Positions 1-6,362 are shown, counted from the first letter of the stretch. The stretch is 6,909 bases of DNA from Dehalococcoidia bacterium (GCA_011176655.1 DUEB01000050.1:1-6909); one strand, 5' to 3'. Notes: generated by a model from the letters alone, not told the origin. Translations and numbers: made by a program.

Positions 1-1344
1 GCCCAGCTCGGCGCTAAGGTAACGCTGGTCGAGGAGGACAAGCTGGGGGGCACCTGCCTCAATCGGGGCTGTATCCCGACCAAGTTCATGCTTCGCAGCG
101 TGGAGACCTACCAGTCGCTTAAGTCCGCCGAGCGCTATGGCATCAGCGTGTCCGGGGCCAGCCTGGATTTACCCAAGATGCAGGCAGGTAAGACCAAGGT
201 GGTCACCGGTCTGACCTCGGGGGTCGGGGGGCTTCTTTCTGCTAATAAGGTAGAGGTTAAGAGTGGCCGGGCTAAACTCAACTCATCAAAGCAGGTAGAG
301 ATAGACTCCGGTCAGGGCAAGCAAGAGACCATTGATGCCGCCAAGGTAATCCTGGCTACCGGCGCGCGCCCGATAGTACTGCCTGTTCCCGGGGCTGACA
401 GCCCGGACATAATGGGTGTTGAAGACCTGCTGGAGCTAAAGGAGCTCCCGAAGAGCCTGGTGATTATCGGCGGTGGTGTCGTCGGGGTAGAAATGGCGAC
501 CGTCCTTGCCAAGCTGGGCTCGCAGGTAAGTCTGGTGGAGATGATGCCTCACTGTCTGCCGGCTCAGGATGACGAGATAGCCCTGCTGCTGGAGGGTGTC
601 CTCAGGGAGGACGGCATTCAGGTCTGCTGCAGTGCCAAGGTGAGTAAAATTGAGGACGTATCCGGGGGTAAGGCGGTCGTCTTCTCCGATGGCGAATCAG
701 AACAGAAGATAGAGGCTGCGGCGGTGGCGGTATCCGTCGGCTACAGACCGAATACAGAGGGCCTGGGACTTAAAGAATGTGGTGTCGTCGTGGAGAAGGG
801 CGGCATCCGGGTTAACGAAAAGATGGAGACCAGCGTCCCCAATATCTACGCCGCCGGCGATGTTGTCGGCGGTATGATGCTGGCTTATATTGCCATGGCT
901 GAGGGGACGGTAGCTGCCGAGAATGCGCTGGAGCAGGACTCGAAGATAGACTATAATGCCGTCCCGCAGTGTATCTTTACCCTGCCCGAAGTAGCCAGCG
1001 TTGGCCTTACGGAGCAGGAGGCTGCCGCTCAGGGGCACGAGGTGGCGATTGGCAGATTTCCTTTTGCGGCTAACGGCATGGCAGCCATTATGGGTGAGAA
1101 GAGGGGGCTGGTCAAGGTAATCAGCGAGCCAAAATACGGGCAGATATTGGGGGTTCATATCATCGGGCCTCAAGCGACCTGTCTCATTGCCGAGGCAGTG
1201 ATGGCCATGAAGCTGGAGAGTACGGTTGATGATATTCTGGCCACGATACATGCTCATCCTTCCCTCTCCGAAGCAATCTGGGAGGCGGCGGCGGATGTTA
1301 AGGGAAGGGCAATTCATAATCTGTCCCGGAAAAGGGGCGGGTGA
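1..1344 (+). CDS. lpdA: Dihydrolipoamide dehydrogenase (E3 / glycine-cleavage L-protein), 5' truncated
   Basis: FAD-dependent disulfide oxidoreductase that reoxidises dihydrolipoyl groups on 2-oxoacid dehydrogenase or glycine-cleavage carrier proteins and passes electrons to NAD+. The frame is open from base 1, so the gene begins upstream; the first internal ATG (88) is not the start, because the diagnostic redox motif GGTCLNRGCIPTK lies before it, with the active cysteines coded at 55-57 and 70-72. Further along are ATGARP (second FAD motif, about 352-369), the NAD-binding GGGVVGVEMA (about 469-498), the FAD-contacting AAGDVVGG (about 850-873) and the C-terminal catalytic HAHPSLSEA (about 1249-1275), whose His and Glu complete the active site of the partner subunit. 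447 residues are visible; family members run about 460-475, so roughly 20-25 residues including the first GxGxxG are missing. It is followed after 34 bases by lipB, which supports the lipoamide assignment over mercuric or glutathione reductase. Confidence 0.93.
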   Translation, partial: AQLGAKVTLVEEDKLGGTCLNRGCIPTKFMLRSVETYQSLKSAERYGISVSGASLDLPKMQAGKTKVVTGLTSGVGGLLSANKVEVKSGRAKLNSSKQVEIDSGQGKQETIDAAKVILATGARPIVLPVPGADSPDIMGVEDLLELKELPKSLVIIGGGVVGVEMATVLAKLGSQVSLVEMMPHCLPAQDDEIALLLEGVLREDGIQVCCSAKVSKIEDVSGGKAVVFSDGESEQKIEAAAVAVSVGYRPNTEGLGLKECGVVVEKGGIRVNEKMETSVPNIYAAGDVVGGMMLAYIAMAEGTVAAENALEQDSKIDYNAVPQCIFTLPEVASVGLTEQEAAAQGHEVAIGRFPFAANGMAAIMGEKRGLVKVISEPKYGQILGVHIIGPQATCLIAEAVMAMKLESTVDDILATIHAHPSLSEAIWEAAADVKGRAIHNLSRKRGG

Positions 1345-1378
1345 TACGGCGCACTTTACATAAAATAATTTGAGTAAG

Positions 1379-2119
1379 ATGCTTTGTTACGTCTATCAAC
1401 TCGGGCAGGTAGCCTACCGCGAAGCCTATCGCTTGCAGACAGACCTGCTGAGTCGGAGAATAAACGGCGATATTGGAGACACTCTACTGCTGCTGGAACA
1501 CCCGCCGACGATTACCGTCGGCAAGTCGGGCAGGGTGGAGAACATCCTCGTCTCTCCGGCGGAGCTAGCGGAGAAGGGCATCCCATTATTCTTCGTGGAC
1601 AGGGGAGGGGATGTTACCTATCACGGCCCCGGCCAGCTGGTTGGCTACCCGATTATTGACCTTAAGAATAGAGGAAAAGACCTTCACCAGTACGTTCATA
1701 ACCTTGAGGAGGCCGTCATCAGAACCCTGGGTGACTTTGGCATCCGGGGCGGTAGAGACAGGTCTCATCGCGGGGTCTGGGTGAAGCGGCGGGAGATTGC
1801 GGCTATCGGCCTCAGGGTTAGCAAGTGGGTGACCGTGCACGGTTTTGCGCTTAATATAGACGCTGACCTCGCGCCGTTCTCGCTGATAAATCCCTGCGGT
1901 TTTTCCGACCGGGGGGCTACCTCAATGGCAGAGGTACTGGGTCGGGAAATAGCGATGACTGCGGTAACGGAGAGGTTAATGGCCCGTTTTGCGGAGGTTT
2001 TCCAGGTTCGGCTGGAAACGGGCTCGGACAACCTCGCTAGAGCCGTGGTTAATAACAAGGGTCGGGATACCCTGACGAGGTGTAGTGCTTATGAGAGCCA
2101 GGCTACCGTCTTGGTTTAG
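1379..2119 (+). CDS. lipB: Octanoyl-[ACP]:protein N-octanoyltransferase LipB, with atypical catalytic site
   Basis: Transfers octanoate from acyl carrier protein to the lipoyl-domain lysine of target enzymes, the first step of de novo lipoylation. Visible family signatures are LLLLEHPPTITVG near the N-terminus, RGGDVTYHGPGQLVGYPI (the LipB signature), GVWV...IAAIGLRVS, VHGFALNID and INPCGF, whose Cys (residue 173) is the expected acyl-thioester nucleophile. Oddity: the residue immediately before IAAIG, where E. coli and M. tuberculosis LipB carry the catalytic Lys, is Glu139 here (GAG at 1793-1795); the nearest Lys is three residues earlier. I chose ATG 1379, giving MLCYVYQLG; an in-frame TTG at 1370 would add three residues. 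Neither has a clear Shine-Dalgarno, but the leader is a local AT-rich patch. The 246-residue protein is longer than E. coli LipB, with a C-terminal tail whose coding end overlaps lipA. Probably co-transcribed with lpdA and lipA. Confidence 0.93.
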   Translation: MLCYVYQLGQVAYREAYRLQTDLLSRRINGDIGDTLLLLEHPPTITVGKSGRVENILVSPAELAEKGIPLFFVDRGGDVTYHGPGQLVGYPIIDLKNRGKDLHQYVHNLEEAVIRTLGDFGIRGGRDRSHRGVWVKRREIAAIGLRVSKWVTVHGFALNIDADLAPFSLINPCGFSDRGATSMAEVLGREIAMTAVTERLMARFAEVFQVRLETGSDNLARAVVNNKGRDTLTRCSAYESQATVLV

Positions 2120-2951
2120 GCAACCGCCAGTTGACCCCGAGGCCATGGTGCTGGTAGAGGGGCTTCTGAATAGATTGAGTCTGCACACCATCTGTGAGAG
2201 CGCTCACTGTCCTAACGCCGGGGACTGTTTCTCGCGGAAGACGGCGACATTCCTGATTCTGGGTAATATCTGCACCAGGAACTGCAGCTTTTGTGCCGTG
2301 GCCAAGGGGCGACCTCTGGCTGTTGATGACGAGGAGCCGGAGCACCTGCTGGCCGCGCTGGAGAAGCTGGGTCTGCGCTATGTGGTCATAACCTCGGTTA
2401 CCCGGGACGACCTTGATGACGGCGGGGCGTCTCACTTTGCCCGGACGGTAAGGCTAATCCACCAAAGGAGACCGGGAACCCTGGTCGAGGTTCTGATTCC
2501 CGATTTCCGCGGCTCTTTTGAAGCGCTTCGAGTAGTCGCCGAAGCCCGTCCGGAGGTGATAAACCATAACGTGGAAACGGTGCCCCGCCTTTATCCCAGG
2601 GTGAGGGCAATGGCGGACTACCGGCGTTCCGTAAGACTCCTCTCCCAGGTGAAAGACCTGGAGCCGGGGATAGTCACCAAGTCGGGCCTGATGCTGGGGC
2701 TGGGAGAGACCAGGGAGGAAGTGGTCCAGGTCATGAAGGAGTTGAGGGAAGCCCGGTGTGACCTGCTTACCCTGGGGCAGTACCTGCCGCCTTCGGAACA
2801 GCATTACCCGCTGTCCCGGTTTGTTACCCCTGAGGAGTTTAGCGAGCTCGCCGCCACGGGCCGGGAGCTCGGATTTGCCGAGGTTGCCTCGGCCCCTCTG
2901 GTAAGAAGCTCCTTCAAGGCGGCTGAGCTCTACGCAAAAGCGAGAAACTGA
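2091..2951 (+). CDS. lipA: Lipoyl synthase LipA (radical SAM)
   Basis: Inserts sulfur at C6 and C8 of protein-bound octanoyl groups to make the lipoyl cofactor, acting after LipB. It has the full two-cluster arrangement: auxiliary 4Fe-4S ligands CESAHCPNAGDC (Cys35, 40, 46; CX4CX5C), the radical SAM motif CTRNCSFC (Cys61, 65, 68; CX3CX2C), and the C-terminal RSSF (272-275) that supplies the serine ligand to the auxiliary cluster (RSSY in many homologues). Also present are the N-terminal RLPSWFRQP motif, VTRDDLDDGGASHF, NHNVETVPRLYPRVR and LTLGQYLPPS. ATG 2091 is chosen because GAGGTG at 2077-2082 sits 8 bases upstream and the protein then starts just before the RLPSW motif; a GTG at 2085 would add two residues. 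It overlaps the end of lipB by 29 bases, implying translational coupling. At 286 residues it is a normal length with all key residues intact. Confidence 0.97.
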   Translation: MRARLPSWFRQPPVDPEAMVLVEGLLNRLSLHTICESAHCPNAGDCFSRKTATFLILGNICTRNCSFCAVAKGRPLAVDDEEPEHLLAALEKLGLRYVVITSVTRDDLDDGGASHFARTVRLIHQRRPGTLVEVLIPDFRGSFEALRVVAEARPEVINHNVETVPRLYPRVRAMADYRRSVRLLSQVKDLEPGIVTKSGLMLGLGETREEVVQVMKELREARCDLLTLGQYLPPSEQHYPLSRFVTPEEFSELAATGRELGFAEVASAPLVRSSFKAAELYAKARN

Positions 2952-2974
2952 CCGGCTAGCGGGGAAAGATTGCG

Positions 2975-3895
2975 GTGCGCATTGTCCTAACGGCTCATGC
3001 CTCACTCGGTTCCCGACTCCTTGAGGCTATCCTCAAGCAGGGGGAAGAGGTAGCTGCCGTTTTTATCCCCGGCGGTGACCCCTTAAAACCGTCCCCCTTA
3101 AAAACCCTGGCCGAAGAGAACGGTATTCCGGCGCATGAGCCGGCTCACATGAAGGCTGACGGCGTTTATGAAGCCATGGCCGCTTGTAAGCCGGAGCTGG
3201 GCGTGCTCGCCTTTGTGCCGGACATAGTCCCCGTAGCCACCCTCAACTGTCCCCGGAGGGGGACAACCATGTACCACCCATCACTTTTGCCCCGGCACCG
3301 GGGCGGCAGCGCCATGAACTGGGCCATAATTCAGGGCGAATCCATGACCGGCTTAAGTATCATCTGGCCCGATGCCGGTATTGACAGCGGGCCGATACTA
3401 CTTCAGAAAGAGGTTAGTATCCTGCCTGATGACACCGTAGGTTCTCTCTTTTTTAACAGGCTATACCCGATGGGAGTGGACGCCCTGGTGGAGGCAACAA
3501 AGCTCGTTAGAGAGGGCAGGGCACCCCGCATCCCTCAGGATGAGAGCCTGGCCACCTACGAGCCGCTGTGTCAAGAGCAGCACGCCGTTATTGATTGGAC
3601 TAAGCCGGCCGCCGAGGTCTATAACCTGATTCGGGGCACCAGCCCCAGACCGGGCGCCACTACTACCTGCCGGGGAGAGAAGCTGAAAATTCTTGACTCT
3701 GGACTGATAAGCTCACCTCCGGCGGCGGTTCCCGGTGAGATTGTCCTGGTGACTGGTGAGGAATTTGCGGTCGCCTGCCCGGACGGCAGCATCGTGGTGC
3801 GGCAGGTTAAGCCTCCTGGCTCCGCTAAGATTAGCGCCGCCGACTTTGCCCAAAGCGCCGGCCTTAAGAAGGGCGACCGGCTGGGACAGCCCTGA
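2975..3895 (+). CDS. Formyltransferase-fold protein resembling the 10-formyltetrahydrofolate hydrolase domain of ALDH1L1 (Fmt-like)
   Basis: A 306-residue two-domain folate enzyme: an N-terminal formyltransferase Rossmann-like domain (about 1-185) and a C-terminal Formyl_trans_C-like barrel (about 200-306). The core YHPSLLPRHRGGSAMNWAI with WPDAGIDSGPILLQKEV, then LPDDTV and an IDWTKPAAEVYNLIRG-type stretch, match what I recall of the hydrolase domain of animal ALDH1L1 far better than Fmt, which normally reads NxHxSLLPxWRG. Catalytic His101 and Asp137 are present with the expected 36-residue spacing, but the Fmt catalytic Asn (two before His) is Met99; ALDH1L1 has Ile there. No aldehyde dehydrogenase or carrier domain follows. 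GTG 2975 is preceded by GGGGA at 2961-2965 and starts 23 bases after lipA, so it is probably the last gene of the lipoate operon. The substrate may be 10-formyl-THF with water, tRNA or another amine as acceptor; specificity cannot be settled here. Automatic annotation would probably say methionyl-tRNA formyltransferase. Confidence 0.82.
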   Translation: MRIVLTAHASLGSRLLEAILKQGEEVAAVFIPGGDPLKPSPLKTLAEENGIPAHEPAHMKADGVYEAMAACKPELGVLAFVPDIVPVATLNCPRRGTTMYHPSLLPRHRGGSAMNWAIIQGESMTGLSIIWPDAGIDSGPILLQKEVSILPDDTVGSLFFNRLYPMGVDALVEATKLVREGRAPRIPQDESLATYEPLCQEQHAVIDWTKPAAEVYNLIRGTSPRPGATTTCRGEKLKILDSGLISSPPAAVPGEIVLVTGEEFAVACPDGSIVVRQVKPPGSAKISAADFAQSAGLKKGDRLGQP

Positions 3896-3897
3896 TT

Positions 3898-3935
3898 TAC
3901 CCGGCCTTAATCGCTTGCCAGGCCGCTGCCGGGTA
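3898..3935 (+). terminator. Possible stem-loop after the lipoate operon (no U-tract)
   Basis: TACCCGGC (3898-3905) and GCCGGGTA (3928-3935) form a perfect 8-bp inverted repeat with a 22-base loop, starting two bases after the stop codon of the formyltransferase gene. An alternative inner stem GGCCT/AGGCC (3903-3907 / 3920-3924) competes with it. No run of T follows, so this is not a standard intrinsic terminator; it may be a factor-dependent stop, a 3'-end protecting hairpin, or chance in GC-rich DNA. Confidence 0.3.
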
Positions 3936-3946
3936 CAATCGTAGCA

Positions 3947-3975
3947 TTGACGCACCTCCGCCTATCGTTTATTAT
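3947..3975 (+). promoter_or_regulatory. Predicted sigma-70-type promoter for the surface protein gene
   Basis: TTGACG (3947-3952, 5 of 6 matches to the -35 consensus) is separated by exactly 17 bases from TATTAT (3970-3975, 5 of 6 matches to the -10). Transcription would start near 3982, leaving a leader of about 50 bases before the ATG at 4032. The -10 hexamer lies in the first copy of a 20-bp tandem duplication, so a second TATTAT occurs at 3990-3995 with no suitably spaced -35. Inferred from sequence only. Confidence 0.55.
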
Positions 3976-4008
3976 CACAGGAGTTCGTTTATTATCACAG
4001 GAGTTCGT
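3966..4008 (+). repeat. Perfect 20-bp tandem duplication between promoter and start codon
   Basis: The 20-base unit beginning CGTTTATTAT and ending CAGGAGTT occurs at 3966-3985 and again at 3986-4005 without a mismatch, followed by three more matching bases (CGT, 4006-4008). Each copy carries a TATTAT (-10-like) and an AGGAG (Shine-Dalgarno-like) element. Perfect identity suggests a recent slippage duplication. There are no spacers, so it is not a CRISPR array. Confidence 0.95.
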
Positions 4009-4031
4009 GTGGTAACATTAGGGAACAAGAT

Positions 4032-5738
4032 ATGGTGCTTTTCAGGCTAATGATGGGTAAGCTGAGGAAATACCCCGGGACTCTGTGGCTACTGGCCTCC
4101 GGCAGCCTGGTTCTTCTGCTTACCGCTTTACTGGCTATACCAGCCCAGGCTGCGGATGAGCTTGCACTTATACTCAGCCCCGCCGAGGGTGAAATCGGGG
4201 GCAAGGTTTCTATCCAGGGCACGGGTTTTGAGGCCGGGAGCTACGTATATCTCTACTTCTCCAGCGATACCGCCAGTGTTGGGAGTCTTATTGATAGCCG
4301 GATTACCCACTACCAGTTACTGGAAAGGAATGTCAGGAGCGGTGAAGAATCGTCAATATTCCCCGGCGAATTCAGGACCTCTTTCACCGTCCCCGAGGAG
4401 CTCAACGACGGTGAGGCTGATTGGACGGTGCACGGCGGTGATTACCATGTTTACGCTACCTACCGCGCCAGCCAGGTAATAGTTGCCGCGGCGACACTCA
4501 GTATCTCTCATGGCGAGATTGAGATAGACCCGGAAACGGCGGCGGTGGGTTCCGAGGTCACCATCAGCGGCCAGGGGCTTCGTCCTGAGCAGCGGGTTAC
4601 CATTAAATATGACGGAAAAGAGACGGGCATAACCGGCGGTGACGAGATAACCGATGCTAACGGCGAGTTCACGTGCACCATCGCCATCCCCGAGGCTCCG
4701 GTCGGGAGCTATACCGTAACCGCGATTGATGAGGCGGGCAACCGGCCCGAGACTGAGTTTACCGTAGAGCCGGAGATAACCCTGAGCCCATCGTCTCAGG
4801 ATGTCGACAAGCTTGTAGAGGTTAGCGGTACCGGTTTTGCGGCGCGGGAGAATGTCACGCTTGTCCTTGATGGTGATACCCTGCCCACTATTCCAGCCGC
4901 CTTACATACCAATCGCCTCGGCAGCCTGGGGGGTAGCTTCGTTGTCCCACCCCACCCCGCCTATGCCGATGGTTGTACTGCTCAAGTGAAGATCTATGAC
5001 GAAAGCGAGCACGTCGCGGAAGCCGAATTCTATGTCTTGCCCATCCCGTCTAGCGTCAGACTACTGCCGGATACCAGCCTGGCCTCACCGGGGCATGCCG
5101 GCATGGAGCTTACCATAACCGGTATCTGGTTTGTGGCTAACGCCGCTATTACCGTTACCTATGACGACGGTGAGGCGCTTACGGTAGCCACCGCCGAGGC
5201 CAGTGATAGTCGGAATTTCTCGGCGACCTTCACGGTGCCGCCCAGCGCCCCGGGGAGCCATACCGTGGTTGCCGGCGACGGCACTAACAGCGTAAGCGTC
5301 ATCTTTACCATGGAATCGGAAAGGCCGGCGACGCCGGCGCCGCAAAAGCCCGCCTTTAGCGAAGCAGTCGAGCCCGAGACTCACTTTGACTGGGATGATG
5401 TTACCGACCCCAGCGGCATAAGCTATCTTCTCCAGATAGCAACCGATAGCGGCTTTTCCTCCGTGGTCCTGGAGAAGGAAGGGCTCGGCGACTCAGAGTA
5501 TACCCTGGCTGGTGAAGAGAGCCTGGCGCCGAGTGCAGAGGGGAGTTCGTATTACTGGAGGGTCAAGGCGGTGGATGGCACCCTTACTGAGAGTGACTGG
5601 ACAACGCCCGGGCTGTTCTATGTTGGCGCCCCCCAGGAAGCAGCACTACCCGGCTGGATAAAGTACCTGGGGATAGGCATCGGGGCGGCAGTGGCCGCCG
5701 TCTTCATCCTGCGGGCGCACCGGAGGGCCGCCGAGTAG
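4032..5738 (+). CDS. Exported, membrane-anchored surface protein with IPT/TIG-like repeats and a fibronectin-type domain
   Basis: No specific function is recognised; the architecture is clear. Residues about 1-40 form a signal peptide: a basic stretch (KLRKYPG), a long hydrophobic core (LWLLASGSLVLLLTALLAIP) and an AQA/AD cleavage site after residue 40. Four related beta-sandwich segments follow at about 45, 157, 249 and 342, each opening with a hydrophobic strand, a G-x-V/L-x-I/V-x-G-x-G/W-F/L motif (for example VSIQGTGF, VTISGQGL, VEVSGTGF, LTITGIWF) and a V-T-x-x-Y/L-D strand, typical of IPT/TIG or similar Ig-like folds. After a Pro/Ala linker (about 432-440) comes a fibronectin-III-like domain (FDWDDVTDPSGISYLLQIATD, YYWRVKAVDG, to about 531). 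Residues about 545-560 are a transmembrane helix followed by RAHRR, so the bulk faces outside. ATG 4032 has AGGGAA at 4020-4025; ATGs at 4050 and 4053 are alternatives giving a shorter n-region. It has its own predicted promoter. Adhesion, scaffolding or ligand binding are guesses. Confidence 0.87.
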   Translation: MVLFRLMMGKLRKYPGTLWLLASGSLVLLLTALLAIPAQAADELALILSPAEGEIGGKVSIQGTGFEAGSYVYLYFSSDTASVGSLIDSRITHYQLLERNVRSGEESSIFPGEFRTSFTVPEELNDGEADWTVHGGDYHVYATYRASQVIVAAATLSISHGEIEIDPETAAVGSEVTISGQGLRPEQRVTIKYDGKETGITGGDEITDANGEFTCTIAIPEAPVGSYTVTAIDEAGNRPETEFTVEPEITLSPSSQDVDKLVEVSGTGFAARENVTLVLDGDTLPTIPAALHTNRLGSLGGSFVVPPHPAYADGCTAQVKIYDESEHVAEAEFYVLPIPSSVRLLPDTSLASPGHAGMELTITGIWFVANAAITVTYDDGEALTVATAEASDSRNFSATFTVPPSAPGSHTVVAGDGTNSVSVIFTMESERPATPAPQKPAFSEAVEPETHFDWDDVTDPSGISYLLQIATDSGFSSVVLEKEGLGDSEYTLAGEESLAPSAEGSSYYWRVKAVDGTLTESDWTTPGLFYVGAPQEAALPGWIKYLGIGIGAAVAAVFILRAHRRAAE

Positions 5739-5750
5739 CCCCAGATGAGC

Positions 5751-5781
5751 AGTCCGGGCTGAAGAGCGGTAATACCCGGCT
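5751..5781. terminator. Possible hairpin between convergent genes
   Basis: In the 52-base gap between two convergent genes, CCGGG (5754-5758) pairs with CCCGG (5775-5779), extended by AG (5751-5752) with CT (5780-5781) across a one-base bulge; CCCCA (5739-5743) and TGGGG (5783-5787) form a further outer inverted repeat. Position suits a bidirectional terminator, but neither strand has a T-run after the stem, so the call is weak. Confidence 0.25.
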
Positions 5782-5790
5782 ATGGGGTGG

Positions 5791-6177
5791 CTATTCTGCT
5801 TTCAGGGTAACCTGAAGGGTCTTACCCTTCTTGGTCACCTGGGCTACGAGAGGCACCTTCATTAGTATATCCACCAGAGGGATGGCATTCTCTGCTGATA
5901 TGACCATCTCGGTGCCGTTAGCTGTGGAACCGCCAATCACTACCAGGCGCAAATCGGGGGACTCGTGCAGTGACTCTTCCAGCCTCTTGACCTGACCTGA
6001 GTCTACCGGCGGCATGATGCTCAGGGTCACCAGCCCCTTGTGTAGTTCGGCGTTCGTTTTCTTACCTTCAACCTTGGCTTCCTTCTTGGCTTTTTCCTTC
6101 GCCTCCTCGGCTTCTCTTGCTTTCTTAGCCTCCGCCGCCTTCTCCCTGTCCCCTTCCCTGGCTTCTTTACTTCCCAT
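5791..6177 (-). CDS. Uncharacterised 128-residue protein: charged Lys/Glu/Ala helix plus small alpha/beta-like domain
   Basis: Residues about 3-43 are almost entirely Lys, Glu, Ala and Arg with no helix breakers until about 37, consistent with a long charged single helix or coiled coil. Residues about 48-128 look folded: GLVTLSIMPPVDSGQVKRL, an amphipathic helix (RLEESLHES), a strand PDLRLVVIGGS, then NGTEMVISAE, PLVDILMKVPLVAQV and a Lys-rich C-terminal strand. The pattern strand-PP-D-x-helix-LRLV-GG-x-G-x-x-hydrophobic-PLxxIL-P resembles short domains I have seen at the C-termini of Chloroflexota regulatory proteins; this is memory, not a search. No signal peptide or membrane segment is seen, so it is probably cytoplasmic. 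The start is well supported: AAGGAGT lies 8 bases upstream of the ATG, and a near-consensus promoter lies upstream of that. It is transcribed divergently from the helix-turn-helix gene and convergently with the surface protein gene. The opposite strand is also open over part of this region, but it lacks comparable start signals. Confidence 0.82.
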   Translation of the reverse strand: MGSKEAREGDREKAAEAKKAREAEEAKEKAKKEAKVEGKKTNAELHKGLVTLSIMPPVDSGQVKRLEESLHESPDLRLVVIGGSTANGTEMVISAENAIPLVDILMKVPLVAQVTKKGKTLQVTLKAE

Positions 6178-6185
6178 CTTAGCTT

Positions 6186-6192
6186 ACTCCTT
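6186..6192 (-). promoter_or_regulatory. Strong Shine-Dalgarno of the leftward gene
   Basis: On the minus strand this reads AAGGAGT and is separated by 8 bases from the ATG whose first base is 6177. It fixes the start of the 128-residue gene and argues that the leftward frame, not the overlapping rightward open frame, is the translated one. Confidence 0.75.
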
Positions 6193-6250
6193 GGCTTGCT
6201 TAGTCTCCCCGGCTCTCCTGGAGCAGTTCGACCAGTCCCGAACGCTGTTA

Positions 6251-6280
6251 AGTATAAACACAGCCGGGAAAGACTGTCAA
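6251..6280 (-). promoter_or_regulatory. Near-consensus sigma-70-type promoter for the leftward gene
   Basis: On the minus strand a perfect -35 TTGACA (6280-6275) is followed after 18 bases by TATACT (6256-6251), matching 5 of 6 positions of the -10 consensus. Transcription would start near 6244, giving a leader of about 67 bases. This is the best promoter in the window and suggests a housekeeping-type, fairly strong expression of the 128-residue protein. Inferred from sequence only. Confidence 0.65.
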
Positions 6281-6362
6281 TTCTCATTCTTGGTTGCGGG
6301 TCCTCGGCGGGTTATACCGGCTACCCGTGCTGCCCTGTTACTATTGAGGGACTATCTGAGCG

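Noticed and set aside
88..90. ATG 88 as the start of the dihydrolipoamide dehydrogenase
   Set aside because: The same frame is open to base 1 and encodes the active-site disulfide motif before this Met, so the gene is truncated by the window edge.
697..1317. Long open frame on the minus strand inside lpdA
   Set aside because: The plus-strand frame carries all dihydrolipoamide dehydrogenase motifs; the reverse product has no recognisable domain and is a codon-bias shadow.
1351..1378. AT-rich patch before lipB as a promoter
   Set aside because: TAAAAT (1361-1366) resembles a -10, but no -35-like hexamer lies at a suitable distance in the GC-rich end of lpdA.
2454..3005. Minus-strand open frame of 183 codons across lipA
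   Set aside because: It lies wholly over the well-supported lipA and the next start, is low-complexity and has no family features.
2975..3895. Plain annotation as methionyl-tRNA formyltransferase (fmt)
   Set aside because: The catalytic Asn of Fmt is replaced by Met, and the core motif is closer to the ALDH1L1 hydrolase domain; the symbol is withheld.
3966..4008. Start of a CRISPR array or an attachment site
   Set aside because: The two repeat copies are directly adjacent with no spacer, there are no cas genes, and no integrase is present.
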